From: Flavobacteriaceae bacterium
GTDB lineage: Bacteria > Bacteroidota > Bacteroidia > Flavobacteriales > Flavobacteriaceae
DNA length: 36,863 nucleotides
Reading direction: 5' to 3'
NCBI GenBank assembly: GCA_947444255.1
Contig: CANEZU010000003.1
Span: 1-36,863 of the forward strand
The notes below the pieces were generated by a model. The model did no database searches. It saw nothing but the letters and a program-made list of their open reading frames with translations, and was not told the DNA's origin. The translations under genes were made by a program, and so were the position numbers. Position 1 is the first letter of the stretch. Each line of letters begins with the position of its first letter. Shown here piece after piece: positions 28,122 through 36,850 of this stretch.

Positions 28122-28533
28122 TTTTAATTACGAAACCGAATTTGAATTAGCCAACGAAGCACAAATTTCTGAATGGCTATCAAATGTTATTCTTTCAGAA
28201 AACAAAAAAGAAGGAGATGTCAATTATATCTTTTGCGATGATGCCTATTTACTTGAAATTAACCAGCAATACCTAGAACATGATACGCTTACTGATATTA
28301 TAAGTTTCGATTATTCTGTAGGAAATGAATTACACGGAGATATATTTATCTCTGTTGAACGAGTGGCCGAGAATGCAACAGATTACAATGTCACTTTTGA
28401 AGAAGAGTTAAAAAGAGTTTTCGTTCACGGCTTGTTGCACTATTGTGGCTATAAGGATAAGACAGATGAAGACACTCTTGTTATGCGGACAAAAGAAAAT
28501 GAAAAAATCGCAATGTTTCACGTGGAACAATAA
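28114..28533 (+). CDS. ybeY: Endoribonuclease / rRNA maturation factor YbeY
   Basis: LEHDTLTDIISFDYS, GDIFISVERV, ELKRVFVHGLLHYCGYKDKTDED (HGxLHxxGYDH-like zinc motif). Confidence 0.95.
   Translation: MISFNYETEFELANEAQISEWLSNVILSENKKEGDVNYIFCDDAYLLEINQQYLEHDTLTDIISFDYSVGNELHGDIFISVERVAENATDYNVTFEEELKRVFVHGLLHYCGYKDKTDEDTLVMRTKENEKIAMFHVEQ
28514..28529. other. parS-like ParB-binding site, copy 1
   Basis: TGTTTCACGTGGAACA, one mismatch to the generic parS consensus TGTTTCACGTGAAACA. It overlaps the 3' end of ybeY, encoding MFHVEQ-stop. Confidence 0.85.
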
Positions 28534-28615
28534 TTGACAATTTGATTTCTAAAATAACGTTTTAAGTTTATAAATCAACTTGATTAATAAGTGGGATTAT
28601 TGCTAATTTCTAATT

Positions 28616-28631
28616 TGTTTCACGTGGAACA
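28616..28631. other. parS-like ParB-binding site, copy 2
   Basis: TGTTTCACGTGGAACA in the ybeY-mnmG intergenic region. Confidence 0.87.
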
Positions 28632-28697
28632 ATAGATACAGATTTTTTAAAGTTTAGAATCTTTTTAAACTTTCAAATTATATTAAAAATAAATACA

Positions 28698-30569
28698 ATG
28701 TTTCAAGAAGAATACGATGTTATAGTGGTTGGTGCAGGACATGCCGGATCAGAAGCGGCGGCTGCGGCGGCCAACATGGGTTCCAAAACCTTGTTAGTCA
28801 CTATGAGTCTGCAAAACATAGCTCAAATGTCATGTAATCCTGCTATGGGCGGAATTGCAAAAGGTCAAATCGTTAGAGAGATTGATGCGTTAGGGGGTTA
28901 CTCCGGTATTGTTTCTGACAGAACGGCTATTCAGTTTAAGATGTTGAATAAGTCAAAAGGACCCGCAATGTGGTCGCCTAGAGTTCAAAGTGATCGTATG
29001 CGATTTGCTGAAGAGTGGCGATTAATGTTAGAGCAAACTCCAAATCTTGATTTTTATCAAGAGATGGTAAAAGGATTGGTTATTGAAAACGGAAAAATCC
29101 GAGGAATTAAAACATCTTTGGGTATAGAAATTAAAGCAAAATCAGTTGTTCTAACTAACGGAACTTTTCTAAATGGTTTAATTCACATTGGAGAAAAACA
29201 ATTTGGTGGAGGTAGAGCAGGAGAAAGTGCAGCTTACGGAATAACCGAAGATCTAGTTAATGCTGGTTTTGAATCGGGTAGAATGAAAACAGGAACGCCC
29301 CCAAGAGTAGATGGTCGCTCTTTGGATTACTCCAAAATGAACGAAGAAAAAGGGGATGCCAAGCCGGATAAATTTTCTTATTCGGATATAACCAAACCTT
29401 TAATTCATCAAAGATCATGTCATATGACCTATACTTCTTTGGATGTACACGATATTTTGAGGGAAGGTTTTGATCGTTCTCCTATGTTTAATGGAAGAAT
29501 TAAAAGTCTTGGCCCAAGATATTGTCCTTCTATTGAAGATAAAATTAATCGTTTTGCAGATAAGGAAAGACATCAATTGTTCGTAGAACCCGAAGGTTGG
29601 AATACCGTAGAAGTATACGTAAATGGTTTTTCAACTTCTTTACCGGAAGACATACAATTCAAAGCGCTACGTTCGGTTGTCGGTTTTGAAAAGGTTAAAT
29701 TTTTCCGTCCTGGTTATGCTATTGAATACGATTATTTTCCACCTACGCAATTAAAACATACACTAGAAACTAAGTTAGTGGAAGGTTTATATTTTGCTGG
29801 ACAAATTAATGGAACAACAGGATATGAAGAAGCAGCTTCCCAAGGTTTGATGGCGGGTATTAATGCAGCACTAAAAGTTCAGGAGCGAGCCCCTTTAATT
29901 CTAAAAAGAGACGAAGCTTATATTGGAGTTTTAATTGACGATTTAATTACAAAAGGAACTGAAGAGCCTTATAGAATGTTTACTTCCAGAGCAGAATACA
30001 GAACCCTTTTACGCCAAGATAATGCTGATTTCAGATTGACACCAATGTCATTTGAATTGGGTTTAGCTTCAGAGAAAAGGTTGCGTAGAATGGAACATAA
30101 ACTCAAGGAATCCGAAAAGATGGTTGCTTTCTTTAAAGAGACCAGTGTTACAGCCGCAGAGATGAATCCGATTTTAGAATCAAAAGAAACGGCTTTAGTT
30201 AATCAATCGGATAAGATGTTTAAGATTTTTTCTCGTCCCCAAATTGATTTGGAAGACATGAAAAAGTTTGATAAAGTTGCCGAATATATTGCTTCAAATG
30301 ACTTAGATCAGGAGATATTAGAACAAGCCGAAATCCAAGTTAAGTATTCAGGATACATTGAAAAGGAACGTAACAATGCCGATAAATTGACCCGTTTAGA
30401 AGACGTGAAAATTCCGGAATCCTTTGATTACAATAAAATTAAATCAATGTCAATCGAAGCGAAACAGAAGTTAACTAAGATTAGACCGATTACAATTTCA
30501 CAAGCTTCTAGAATCAGTGGAGTTTCACCTAGCGACATTTCGGTGTTGTTAATTTATATGGGACGATAG
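28698..30569 (+). CDS. mnmG: tRNA uridine-5-carboxymethylaminomethyl(34) synthesis enzyme MnmG
   Basis: YDVIVVGAGHAGSEAAAAAANMGSKTLLVTM, CNPAMGGIAKGQIVREIDALGG, GQINGTTGYEEAASQGLMAGINAA, MFTSRAEYRTLLRQDNADFRLT. Confidence 0.98.
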   Translation: MFQEEYDVIVVGAGHAGSEAAAAAANMGSKTLLVTMSLQNIAQMSCNPAMGGIAKGQIVREIDALGGYSGIVSDRTAIQFKMLNKSKGPAMWSPRVQSDRMRFAEEWRLMLEQTPNLDFYQEMVKGLVIENGKIRGIKTSLGIEIKAKSVVLTNGTFLNGLIHIGEKQFGGGRAGESAAYGITEDLVNAGFESGRMKTGTPPRVDGRSLDYSKMNEEKGDAKPDKFSYSDITKPLIHQRSCHMTYTSLDVHDILREGFDRSPMFNGRIKSLGPRYCPSIEDKINRFADKERHQLFVEPEGWNTVEVYVNGFSTSLPEDIQFKALRSVVGFEKVKFFRPGYAIEYDYFPPTQLKHTLETKLVEGLYFAGQINGTTGYEEAASQGLMAGINAALKVQERAPLILKRDEAYIGVLIDDLITKGTEEPYRMFTSRAEYRTLLRQDNADFRLTPMSFELGLASEKRLRRMEHKLKESEKMVAFFKETSVTAAEMNPILESKETALVNQSDKMFKIFSRPQIDLEDMKKFDKVAEYIASNDLDQEILEQAEIQVKYSGYIEKERNNADKLTRLEDVKIPESFDYNKIKSMSIEAKQKLTKIRPITISQASRISGVSPSDISVLLIYMGR

Positions 30570-31088
30570 ATGTTTCACGTGGAACGAAGTTCGGCAAGTG
30601 CTATTTACAAAGGAAAAGTAGGATTATTAATTACTTTTTTATTGTTTACCAGTTGTATTGGAACAAGGCAGACTATCCAGATTCCGGATTATCTTTTAGT
30701 CCTAAATGGAAAAGAAATTATTGGGAATAAAGGTTTGACGGCTTTTGTTTTTGAAAACAATAGTAGGAAAATGCCTTTTGAACAGTATCTCGCTTTTAAG
30801 TTCAAAGCCGATAATTATTCGCAAAAAGAGTTTTGGGTAAACTTCGATAATAGTAAGTTCAAAATCATTGTTTATGATTATGCCGAATTCGAAAAATATT
30901 TTATCAGTGCTAATTATTCGCCAATAAATTTAGAACCTGAGAATTCACAATCCACCGATAAAAGAAAATTCATTGCCTTGTCAATGATTAATTCTTTTAA
31001 TGAAGATTGTTTAGCCGAAGGTTCCTTATATAAAAATAATGCTACAAACTATTTAAAAAAATTAAAAGACGAATACAATAATCAGTAA
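30570..31088 (+). CDS. Hypothetical lipoprotein
   Basis: Hydrophobic stretch VGLLITFLLFTSC resembles a lipobox. ATG immediately follows the mnmG TAG; start codon uncertain. Confidence 0.7.
   Translation: MFHVERSSASAIYKGKVGLLITFLLFTSCIGTRQTIQIPDYLLVLNGKEIIGNKGLTAFVFENNSRKMPFEQYLAFKFKADNYSQKEFWVNFDNSKFKIIVYDYAEFEKYFISANYSPINLEPENSQSTDKRKFIALSMINSFNEDCLAEGSLYKNNATNYLKKLKDEYNNQ
30571..30586. other. parS-like ParB-binding site, copy 3
   Basis: TGTTTCACGTGGAACG one base after the mnmG stop codon, forming codons 1-6 (MFHVER) of the next ORF. Confidence 0.82.
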
Positions 31089-31957
31089 TGGATATTTCAA
31101 AAACTAAAATGTTTCTAGCAGTAAAAGACCATTCCGTTTCAAAGGAAAATTTCGAATTGTTTAGAGAGGAATCGCTAGATCTTCTAATTACTCATCCGCA
31201 GCCTGAGGAGAAAAATTTAGCCAAATATTACGAAAGCGATGATTATATTTCACATACGGATGGAAAACGATCCTTGTTTGAAAAGGCCTATCATTTTGTA
31301 AAGTCAATTGCATTAAACAGCAAACTTAACTTAATAAATAATTTGCAACCTTCAAAAGGGAAGCTGTTGGATATTGGAGCAGGAACTGGAGATTTTCTTT
31401 TAGTAGCAAAACAAAATGGTTGGAGTATAACGGGAGTTGAGCCAAGTGAAAAAGCAAAATCAATTGCAATTAAAAAAGGGGTTTCATTTGTAGAAAACAC
31501 CAATTCATTAGACGACCATTCATTTGATTTAATTAGTATGTGGCATGTATTGGAACACGTGCCAAATCTAGAAGATCAGATTAAAGAATTGAAAAGGTTG
31601 TTAAAACCAAACGGAACCATTTTAATTGCAGTTCCAAATTTTAATTCTTTCGATGCAAAACATTATGGTGCTTTCTGGGCAGCATATGATGTACCAAGAC
31701 ATTTGTGGCATTTTTCGAAAACAGCAATTCGGAAACTTTTTCAAAAAGAAGATTTAGAACTTCAAAAAGTAATGCCAATGAAATTTGATGCGTTTTATGT
31801 TTCATTGCTATCTGAAAAATACAAATCTGGAAAAATGAATTTCATCAATGCTTTTGTCATAGGATTACGATCTAATTTAAAAGCAAAGCAATCTTTAGAG
31901 TTTTCGTCTCATATATACGTGATAAAAAACGCTAAAAACGGAATTAAAAAGCCATAA
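31088..31957 (+). CDS. Class I SAM-dependent methyltransferase
   Basis: GKLLDIGAGTGDFLLVAKQNGWSITGVEPSEKA, DLISMWHVLEHVPNLEDQIKELKRLLKPNGTILIAVPN. Start overlaps the previous stop (TAATG). Confidence 0.93.
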   Translation: MDISKTKMFLAVKDHSVSKENFELFREESLDLLITHPQPEEKNLAKYYESDDYISHTDGKRSLFEKAYHFVKSIALNSKLNLINNLQPSKGKLLDIGAGTGDFLLVAKQNGWSITGVEPSEKAKSIAIKKGVSFVENTNSLDDHSFDLISMWHVLEHVPNLEDQIKELKRLLKPNGTILIAVPNFNSFDAKHYGAFWAAYDVPRHLWHFSKTAIRKLFQKEDLELQKVMPMKFDAFYVSLLSEKYKSGKMNFINAFVIGLRSNLKAKQSLEFSSHIYVIKNAKNGIKKP

Positions 31958-32148
31958 TGAATGATTTCTGCTTTAAATAAGAAATCCCTGCAATTTTCTT
32001 TATATGCTTTTAAACAGCTTTATTTGAATCCAAAAATCATAACACATTGCTATATTAAATCTAAACTCAATAACATTTCCTTATAGTGAACAAAATCACT
32101 TGAATTAATTAAAGTTTTCAAGAATAAAGTTTTTAAACTAAATTTTTA

Positions 32149-32156
32149 TACTTTTG
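32149..32156 (+). promoter_or_regulatory. TAnnTTTG -7-type box (TACTTTTG) upstream of the OmpH-like gene
   Basis: 33 nt upstream of the ATG at 32189. Confidence 0.5.
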
Positions 32157-32188
32157 AAATCAATTAAAAAAACAAATAAAATTTTATA

Positions 32189-32788
32189 ATGAAAAAATCC
32201 ATTTTAATTATTGCAATAGCATTTTCAATTATTTCTTGCAACAAAACTGCAGAAGTTAAAGAATCAAAAACAGCTTATGTTGACACTTCAAAATTATTAG
32301 AAGAATACACAGAAGCAAAAGATATTCAAGCGAAATACAAAACCAAATCGGAAGAGATGGGAAAAGAATTAGAAGCTGAAGTGAATCGTTTCAAATCAGA
32401 TGCTGCTAATTTTCAAAAAAATGCACAAGCAAACGGTCAAGCATGGGCGCAACAAAATGGAGCTGAATTGCAAAAAAGAGAACAACAATTAAGTTATGCT
32501 CAACAAGGAATGCTACAACAATTGCAACAAGAAAGTGGTGTCGAAATGGATTCATTAGTAGTTAACGTGAAAAAATTTATAAAAGATTACGGCAAACAAA
32601 AAGGATATTCCTACATTTTTGGAACTGGAGAAGCAGCTTCAATTTTATATGCAGAAGATAAATATGATATCACAAAAGAGATCACTCAGCTTTTAAATGA
32701 CAAATATAAATCAGCACCAAAAGATGGCTCAACTGACGTAAAAGCGGATGCGAAAAAAGAAATTCAAGCTTTAGAAAAAAAGAAATAA
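32189..32788 (+). CDS. OmpH/Skp family protein with lipoprotein signal
   Basis: MKKSILIIAIAFSIISCNK lipobox; TAYVDTSKLLEEYTEAKDIQ...; C-terminal KGYSYIFGTGEAASILYAEDKYDIT typical of Skp. Confidence 0.88.
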   Translation: MKKSILIIAIAFSIISCNKTAEVKESKTAYVDTSKLLEEYTEAKDIQAKYKTKSEEMGKELEAEVNRFKSDAANFQKNAQANGQAWAQQNGAELQKREQQLSYAQQGMLQQLQQESGVEMDSLVVNVKKFIKDYGKQKGYSYIFGTGEAASILYAEDKYDITKEITQLLNDKYKSAPKDGSTDVKADAKKEIQALEKKK

Positions 32789-32811
32789 TCAGGTAAATTA
32801 CCTTTAGTAAT

Positions 32812-32847
32812 AAACCTTCATCTTATTTGAGATTGAAGGTTTTTTTA
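32812..32847 (+). terminator. Probable terminator downstream of the OmpH-like gene
   Basis: aaaccttca-tcttatttgagat-tgaaggttttttt. Confidence 0.75.
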
Positions 32848-33040
32848 TGCCTAAAATTTAAACGAAATGCATCCTTAATATAAAATAAATAGTACGTAAT
32901 TTGTTCAAAATCAATACTTATAATTTAAAAATTAATACCTTGAATTTAAATGTAACTTCTGTTTTTTCAAAATAATAATGATAATAATCATTTTAAGACT
33001 CAAGATTTTCTTTACATTTAAGCTTTAATTTATACGCCAA

Positions 33041-35317
33041 ATGGAAAATATATCAGAAGAAGCAAAATACACACTTCAATTTATCAATCAAACACAACGT
33101 TCCATTTTTTTAACAGGAAAAGCGGGTACGGGCAAAACTACACTCCTAAAAGAAATAATTCGTTCGACACATAAGAATGTTGTTGTTGTTGCTCCAACTG
33201 GAATTGCAGCTTTAAATGCTTCGGGTGTAACTATTCATTCTTTGTTTCAATTGCCTTTCGGAGGATTCGTACCCGATACTATTGCTCCAGATTTTTCTGA
33301 TTCTGTAAAATTTGAATCTAAAAATACCTTAGTAAGACATTTTAAAATGAGTGGTTCTAAAAAATCAGTTATTCGAAATATGGAATTATTGATTATTGAT
33401 GAAGTAAGTATGCTTCGTGCTGATTTATTGGATGCAATTGATTTTATGCTCCAATCAGTTCGTAAAAAGAAACTTCCTTATGGTGGTGTCCAGATTTTAT
33501 TTATTGGTGATTTGTTGCAATTACCCCCTGTTATAAGGGAGGAGGAATGGAGAACTTTGAAAAACTATTACAAAGGGAAATTCTTCTTTCATTCTCATGT
33601 TATTCAACAAAATCCACCTTTATACATTGAACTTTCTAAAATTTTTAGGCAAACAGATGGTGCTTTTATTTCCATTTTAAATAATTTGCGTAACAATCAG
33701 ATTTCAAAAGAAGATATCCAAAATCTTAACGAGTATGTAAAACCTAATTTTGATTTCAAATCAAATAAAGGGTACATCACTCTAACGACGCACAATGCTA
33801 AAGCGGATGCAATGAATGCAAAAGCGCTTGATAATCTAGAAGGAAAATCAGTTCATTATAAGCCGGAAGTCGTTGGTGATTTTCCGGATAAAATATTTCC
33901 TGTCGATGAAAATTTAGAATTAAAAATAGGAGCACAGGTCATGTTTGTTAAAAATGATTTATCTCTTGAAAAAAATTATTTCAATGGGAAAATGGGAATA
34001 ATCAAATCACTTTCCAGTCAGGAAATATTAGTCCATTTTCCAGAGGAAAACAAAACGATCGAAGTCGATAAATACGAATGGCAAAATATTCGCTACAAAG
34101 TGAATGAAATGACGAAGGAAATTGATGAAGATGTTTTAGGGACATTTGTTCATTATCCACTCAAATTAGCTTGGGCAATAACAGTCCATAAAAGTCAAGG
34201 TTTGACTTTTGATAAAGCAGCGCTTGATGTTTCACAAGTTTTTCTTCCGGGGCAAGCATATGTTGCTTTATCGCGTTTAAGATCATTAGAAGGCCTTGTT
34301 TTGTTGTCTCCTTTGCGAATGAACGGTATTTCAAACGATCAGGACGTAATGAATTATTCCTTGAACAAAGCAACAGAGGAAGTTTTAAAAACAACCTTAA
34401 AACAAGAAACGAAAAACTTCATTCATAATTATCTTAAAAATGCTTTTGATTGGACAGAATTAGCACAAGAATGGCGGAACCACCAATTTAGTTATAATGA
34501 AAAATCGGAAATTTCCGAAAAATCAAAACAGGCAGCTTGGGCAAGAAATAATTCGGAAAGAGTTGGAAATTTGGTAGATCCAGCTAGAAAGTTCCTGTCT
34601 CAACTGAACCAACTTTTTTCTTCAGACGATTTTGATATCCACTTTATTTCAGATAGAATCCATGCTGCTTATAATTACTTTTTTGTCCCAATGGATAAAT
34701 TAGTGGAGGAAATTCTTTGGAAAATTGAAGAAGTTAAACGAACCAAAAAAGTAAAAGCCTTTTATGAAGAATTAATGGTTTTAGAAGATTTGCAAACCAG
34801 GGCGATTCTGCGACTTATGAAAGCACAATTGTTAATTGAAACAATTGCTTCCGGTATAAGTATTTCAAAAGAAAATTTAAACTCCGAAACAATTAAAACA
34901 TACAGAATCAATAAAATTTCTGAAATTCAAACGAAGTTTAAATCAGTTAATGTGATTCTAATTGAGGACGAATTGGATTTAGAGCGTTATGCTTCCAAAA
35001 AATCATCCAAAATAAAAGAACCCAAAAAATCAACCGTTCAGGAAACATATGAATTGTGGCTTGATAAAAACACCGTTAAAGAAATTGCAAGAATTAGAAA
35101 ACTAACCCAACAAACTATTTGGGGACATTTTGCCAAATTAATTGAAGCACAAAAAATAAATATTTCGGATGTTTTACCCGAAAATAAAAGACAAGAATTG
35201 ACCCAACTTTTTGATAATTACAAGGAAGATTCTTTAAATAATTTAAAAGAACAAGTTGGAAATGCCTTCAGTTGGGACGAATTAAAAATGTTTAAAGCGA
35301 GCAGAACCATTTCTTAG
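33041..35317 (+). CDS. Pif1-like SF1 DNA helicase with C-terminal helicase-associated HTH (HTH_40-like)
   Basis: Walker A FLTGKAGTGKTTLLKEI, Walker B LLIIDEVSMLRADLLD, LLQLPPVI, AITVHKSQGLTFDKAALDVSQVF..GQAYVALSRLRSLEGL; C-terminal VQETYELWLDKNTVKEIARIRKLTQQTIWGHFAKLIEAQKI. Confidence 0.9.
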   Translation: MENISEEAKYTLQFINQTQRSIFLTGKAGTGKTTLLKEIIRSTHKNVVVVAPTGIAALNASGVTIHSLFQLPFGGFVPDTIAPDFSDSVKFESKNTLVRHFKMSGSKKSVIRNMELLIIDEVSMLRADLLDAIDFMLQSVRKKKLPYGGVQILFIGDLLQLPPVIREEEWRTLKNYYKGKFFFHSHVIQQNPPLYIELSKIFRQTDGAFISILNNLRNNQISKEDIQNLNEYVKPNFDFKSNKGYITLTTHNAKADAMNAKALDNLEGKSVHYKPEVVGDFPDKIFPVDENLELKIGAQVMFVKNDLSLEKNYFNGKMGIIKSLSSQEILVHFPEENKTIEVDKYEWQNIRYKVNEMTKEIDEDVLGTFVHYPLKLAWAITVHKSQGLTFDKAALDVSQVFLPGQAYVALSRLRSLEGLVLLSPLRMNGISNDQDVMNYSLNKATEEVLKTTLKQETKNFIHNYLKNAFDWTELAQEWRNHQFSYNEKSEISEKSKQAAWARNNSERVGNLVDPARKFLSQLNQLFSSDDFDIHFISDRIHAAYNYFFVPMDKLVEEILWKIEEVKRTKKVKAFYEELMVLEDLQTRAILRLMKAQLLIETIASGISISKENLNSETIKTYRINKISEIQTKFKSVNVILIEDELDLERYASKKSSKIKEPKKSTVQETYELWLDKNTVKEIARIRKLTQQTIWGHFAKLIEAQKINISDVLPENKRQELTQLFDNYKEDSLNNLKEQVGNAFSWDELKMFKASRTIS

Positions 35318-35697
35318 CTCAGCCAATAAACCACTAAAATTGCTGGAATAAAATAAATAACTATCGTTCTTGCTCCATCATAATCTTTGGCTAAGCGTTG
35401 GCCAAAAAGCAGCATGATAAGTGTTATACAAGAAAAAATACCGCCATATAAACCATAGGTTCTTTCGTTGTTGATTATTAATTGGATGATACCCACAACA
35501 CACAGAATTCCAGAAATTAATTCTAAAATTAATACGTGAATAAGTGCTAAAGGAACAAGATTTCGGAGTCTTGTTTTTTCAAAATGACCTTTGAGCCAGG
35601 CTACATTTCCGTTCCAATCCATTACTTTGTCGTAACCGGATTGAATAAAAGTTACTGCTAATAAAGCTAAAATTAAAATAGAGGCGATGTTGAACAT
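35314..35697 (-). CDS. DoxX family membrane protein
   Basis: 127 aa, four hydrophobic segments, N-terminal FIQSGYDKVMDWNGNVAWLKGHF. Confidence 0.75.
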   Translation of the reverse strand: MFNIASILILALLAVTFIQSGYDKVMDWNGNVAWLKGHFEKTRLRNLVPLALIHVLILELISGILCVVGIIQLIINNERTYGLYGGIFSCITLIMLLFGQRLAKDYDGARTIVIYFIPAILVVYWLS

Positions 35698-35701
35698 AGG
35701 A

Positions 35702-36850
35702 TTATTTTTTATGGATTAAACGAGTCAATTTTATAGATAAATCGGTCAATATTATTTTAGCACTTCCATTGCGTTCAATATGATATATTGCATCCGAAAG
35801 TTCTTTAAAAATTTCATGGATATTATTTCCATTTACAAAAGGCGCGAAATTCTCCAGTTTGAATTTTTCAACTCGAGGTTCCATATAAACTAAACTTGTT
35901 GTTTGATAATTCAGCAATAAAGCTTGTCGAAACATATCTATGCAAAAATGCAGAAATTTCTTTTGAGTTTCTCTTCCCAAACCGGCAATTTGATCACTCC
36001 AATTAATTAAATCCTGAATGGCAGCAGCATTACCTTTTGCTCTAAAAGCAGCCCGAACCCAATCTACAAACCATTTTTCGAAAAACAAATCTTCACTTTT
36101 TTCCTCTAATAATTGTAAAGCTTTATTATAATTTCCTTGAGATTGATGCGCTATTTTAGTCGCTTTTCGGGCTTCAATATTTTCACGTGAAACTAAAGCT
36201 TCCGCAATTACTTTCTCAGGTAAAGCATTAAAATTTAGCAATTGACAACGCGATCGAATGGTTTGAATCAAGTCCTCTTCGTTCTCAGTAATAAGGATAA
36301 ATAGGGTTTTATCGGTTGGTTCTTCAAGTAATTTCAAGAGTTTATTCGAAGCAGGAATATTCAATTTATCAGCCATCCAAATAATCATAATTTTATATCC
36401 GCCTTCATACGATTTCAAAGCAAGAGACTTCAATATTTCCTGAGCATCTTCTACACGAATTTCTCCTTGCTTATTTTGAACACCCATAATCCGATACCAA
36501 TCGAACAATCCACCGTAAGGATTTTCAGAAAGAAAATGTCGCCAGTCAATAATGAAATCCAAACTTTTTGGTTTGGTTTTTACCTCTTCCGTTGTTACTG
36601 TTGGATAAATAAAATGCAAATCAGGGTGAGAAAAAGCTTCGAATTTCAAATTACAAGATTCATTTCCACCCGAATTCTCATTACCAATATTGGAACATAA
36701 TATATATTGCGCATAAGCCATCGCCATCGCCAGAGTTCCACTTCCTTCGGGTCCAACAAACAATTGCGCATGAGGAATTCTTCCCAAACTTGCGCTTTGT
36801 GTAAGATGATTCTTAATATGTTCCTGACCTAAAATTTCTGAAAATAGCAT
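35702..36850 (-). CDS. holB: DNA polymerase III subunit delta'
   Basis: LGQEHIKNHLTQSASLGRIPHAQLFVGPEGSGTLAMAMAYAQYILC, KIMIIWMADKLNIPASNKLLKLLEEPTDKTLFILITENEEDLIQTIRSRCQ. Confidence 0.93.
   Translation of the reverse strand: MLFSEILGQEHIKNHLTQSASLGRIPHAQLFVGPEGSGTLAMAMAYAQYILCSNIGNENSGGNESCNLKFEAFSHPDLHFIYPTVTTEEVKTKPKSLDFIIDWRHFLSENPYGGLFDWYRIMGVQNKQGEIRVEDAQEILKSLALKSYEGGYKIMIIWMADKLNIPASNKLLKLLEEPTDKTLFILITENEEDLIQTIRSRCQLLNFNALPEKVIAEALVSRENIEARKATKIAHQSQGNYNKALQLLEEKSEDLFFEKWFVDWVRAAFRAKGNAAAIQDLINWSDQIAGLGRETQKKFLHFCIDMFRQALLLNYQTTSLVYMEPRVEKFKLENFAPFVNGNNIHEIFKELSDAIYHIERNGSAKIILTDLSIKLTRLIHKK
36181..36192. other. Weak parS-like palindrome inside holB
   Basis: TTTCACGTGAAA perfect 12-bp palindrome; extended ATTTTCACGTGAAACT matches 13 of 16 positions of TGTTTCACGTGAAACA. 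Confidence 0.4.

Noticed and set aside
31553-31564. GGAACACGTGCC with a CACGTG core in the methyltransferase gene
   Set aside because: Flanking half-sites do not match parS (needs TTTCAC/GTGAAA or GTGGAA); normal coding sequence for the MWHVLEHVPN motif.
32978-32993. AATGATAATAATCATT inverted repeat upstream of the helicase
   Set aside because: Short 6-bp arms made mostly of A/T in a very AT-rich spacer; easily chance, no regulator site recognised.
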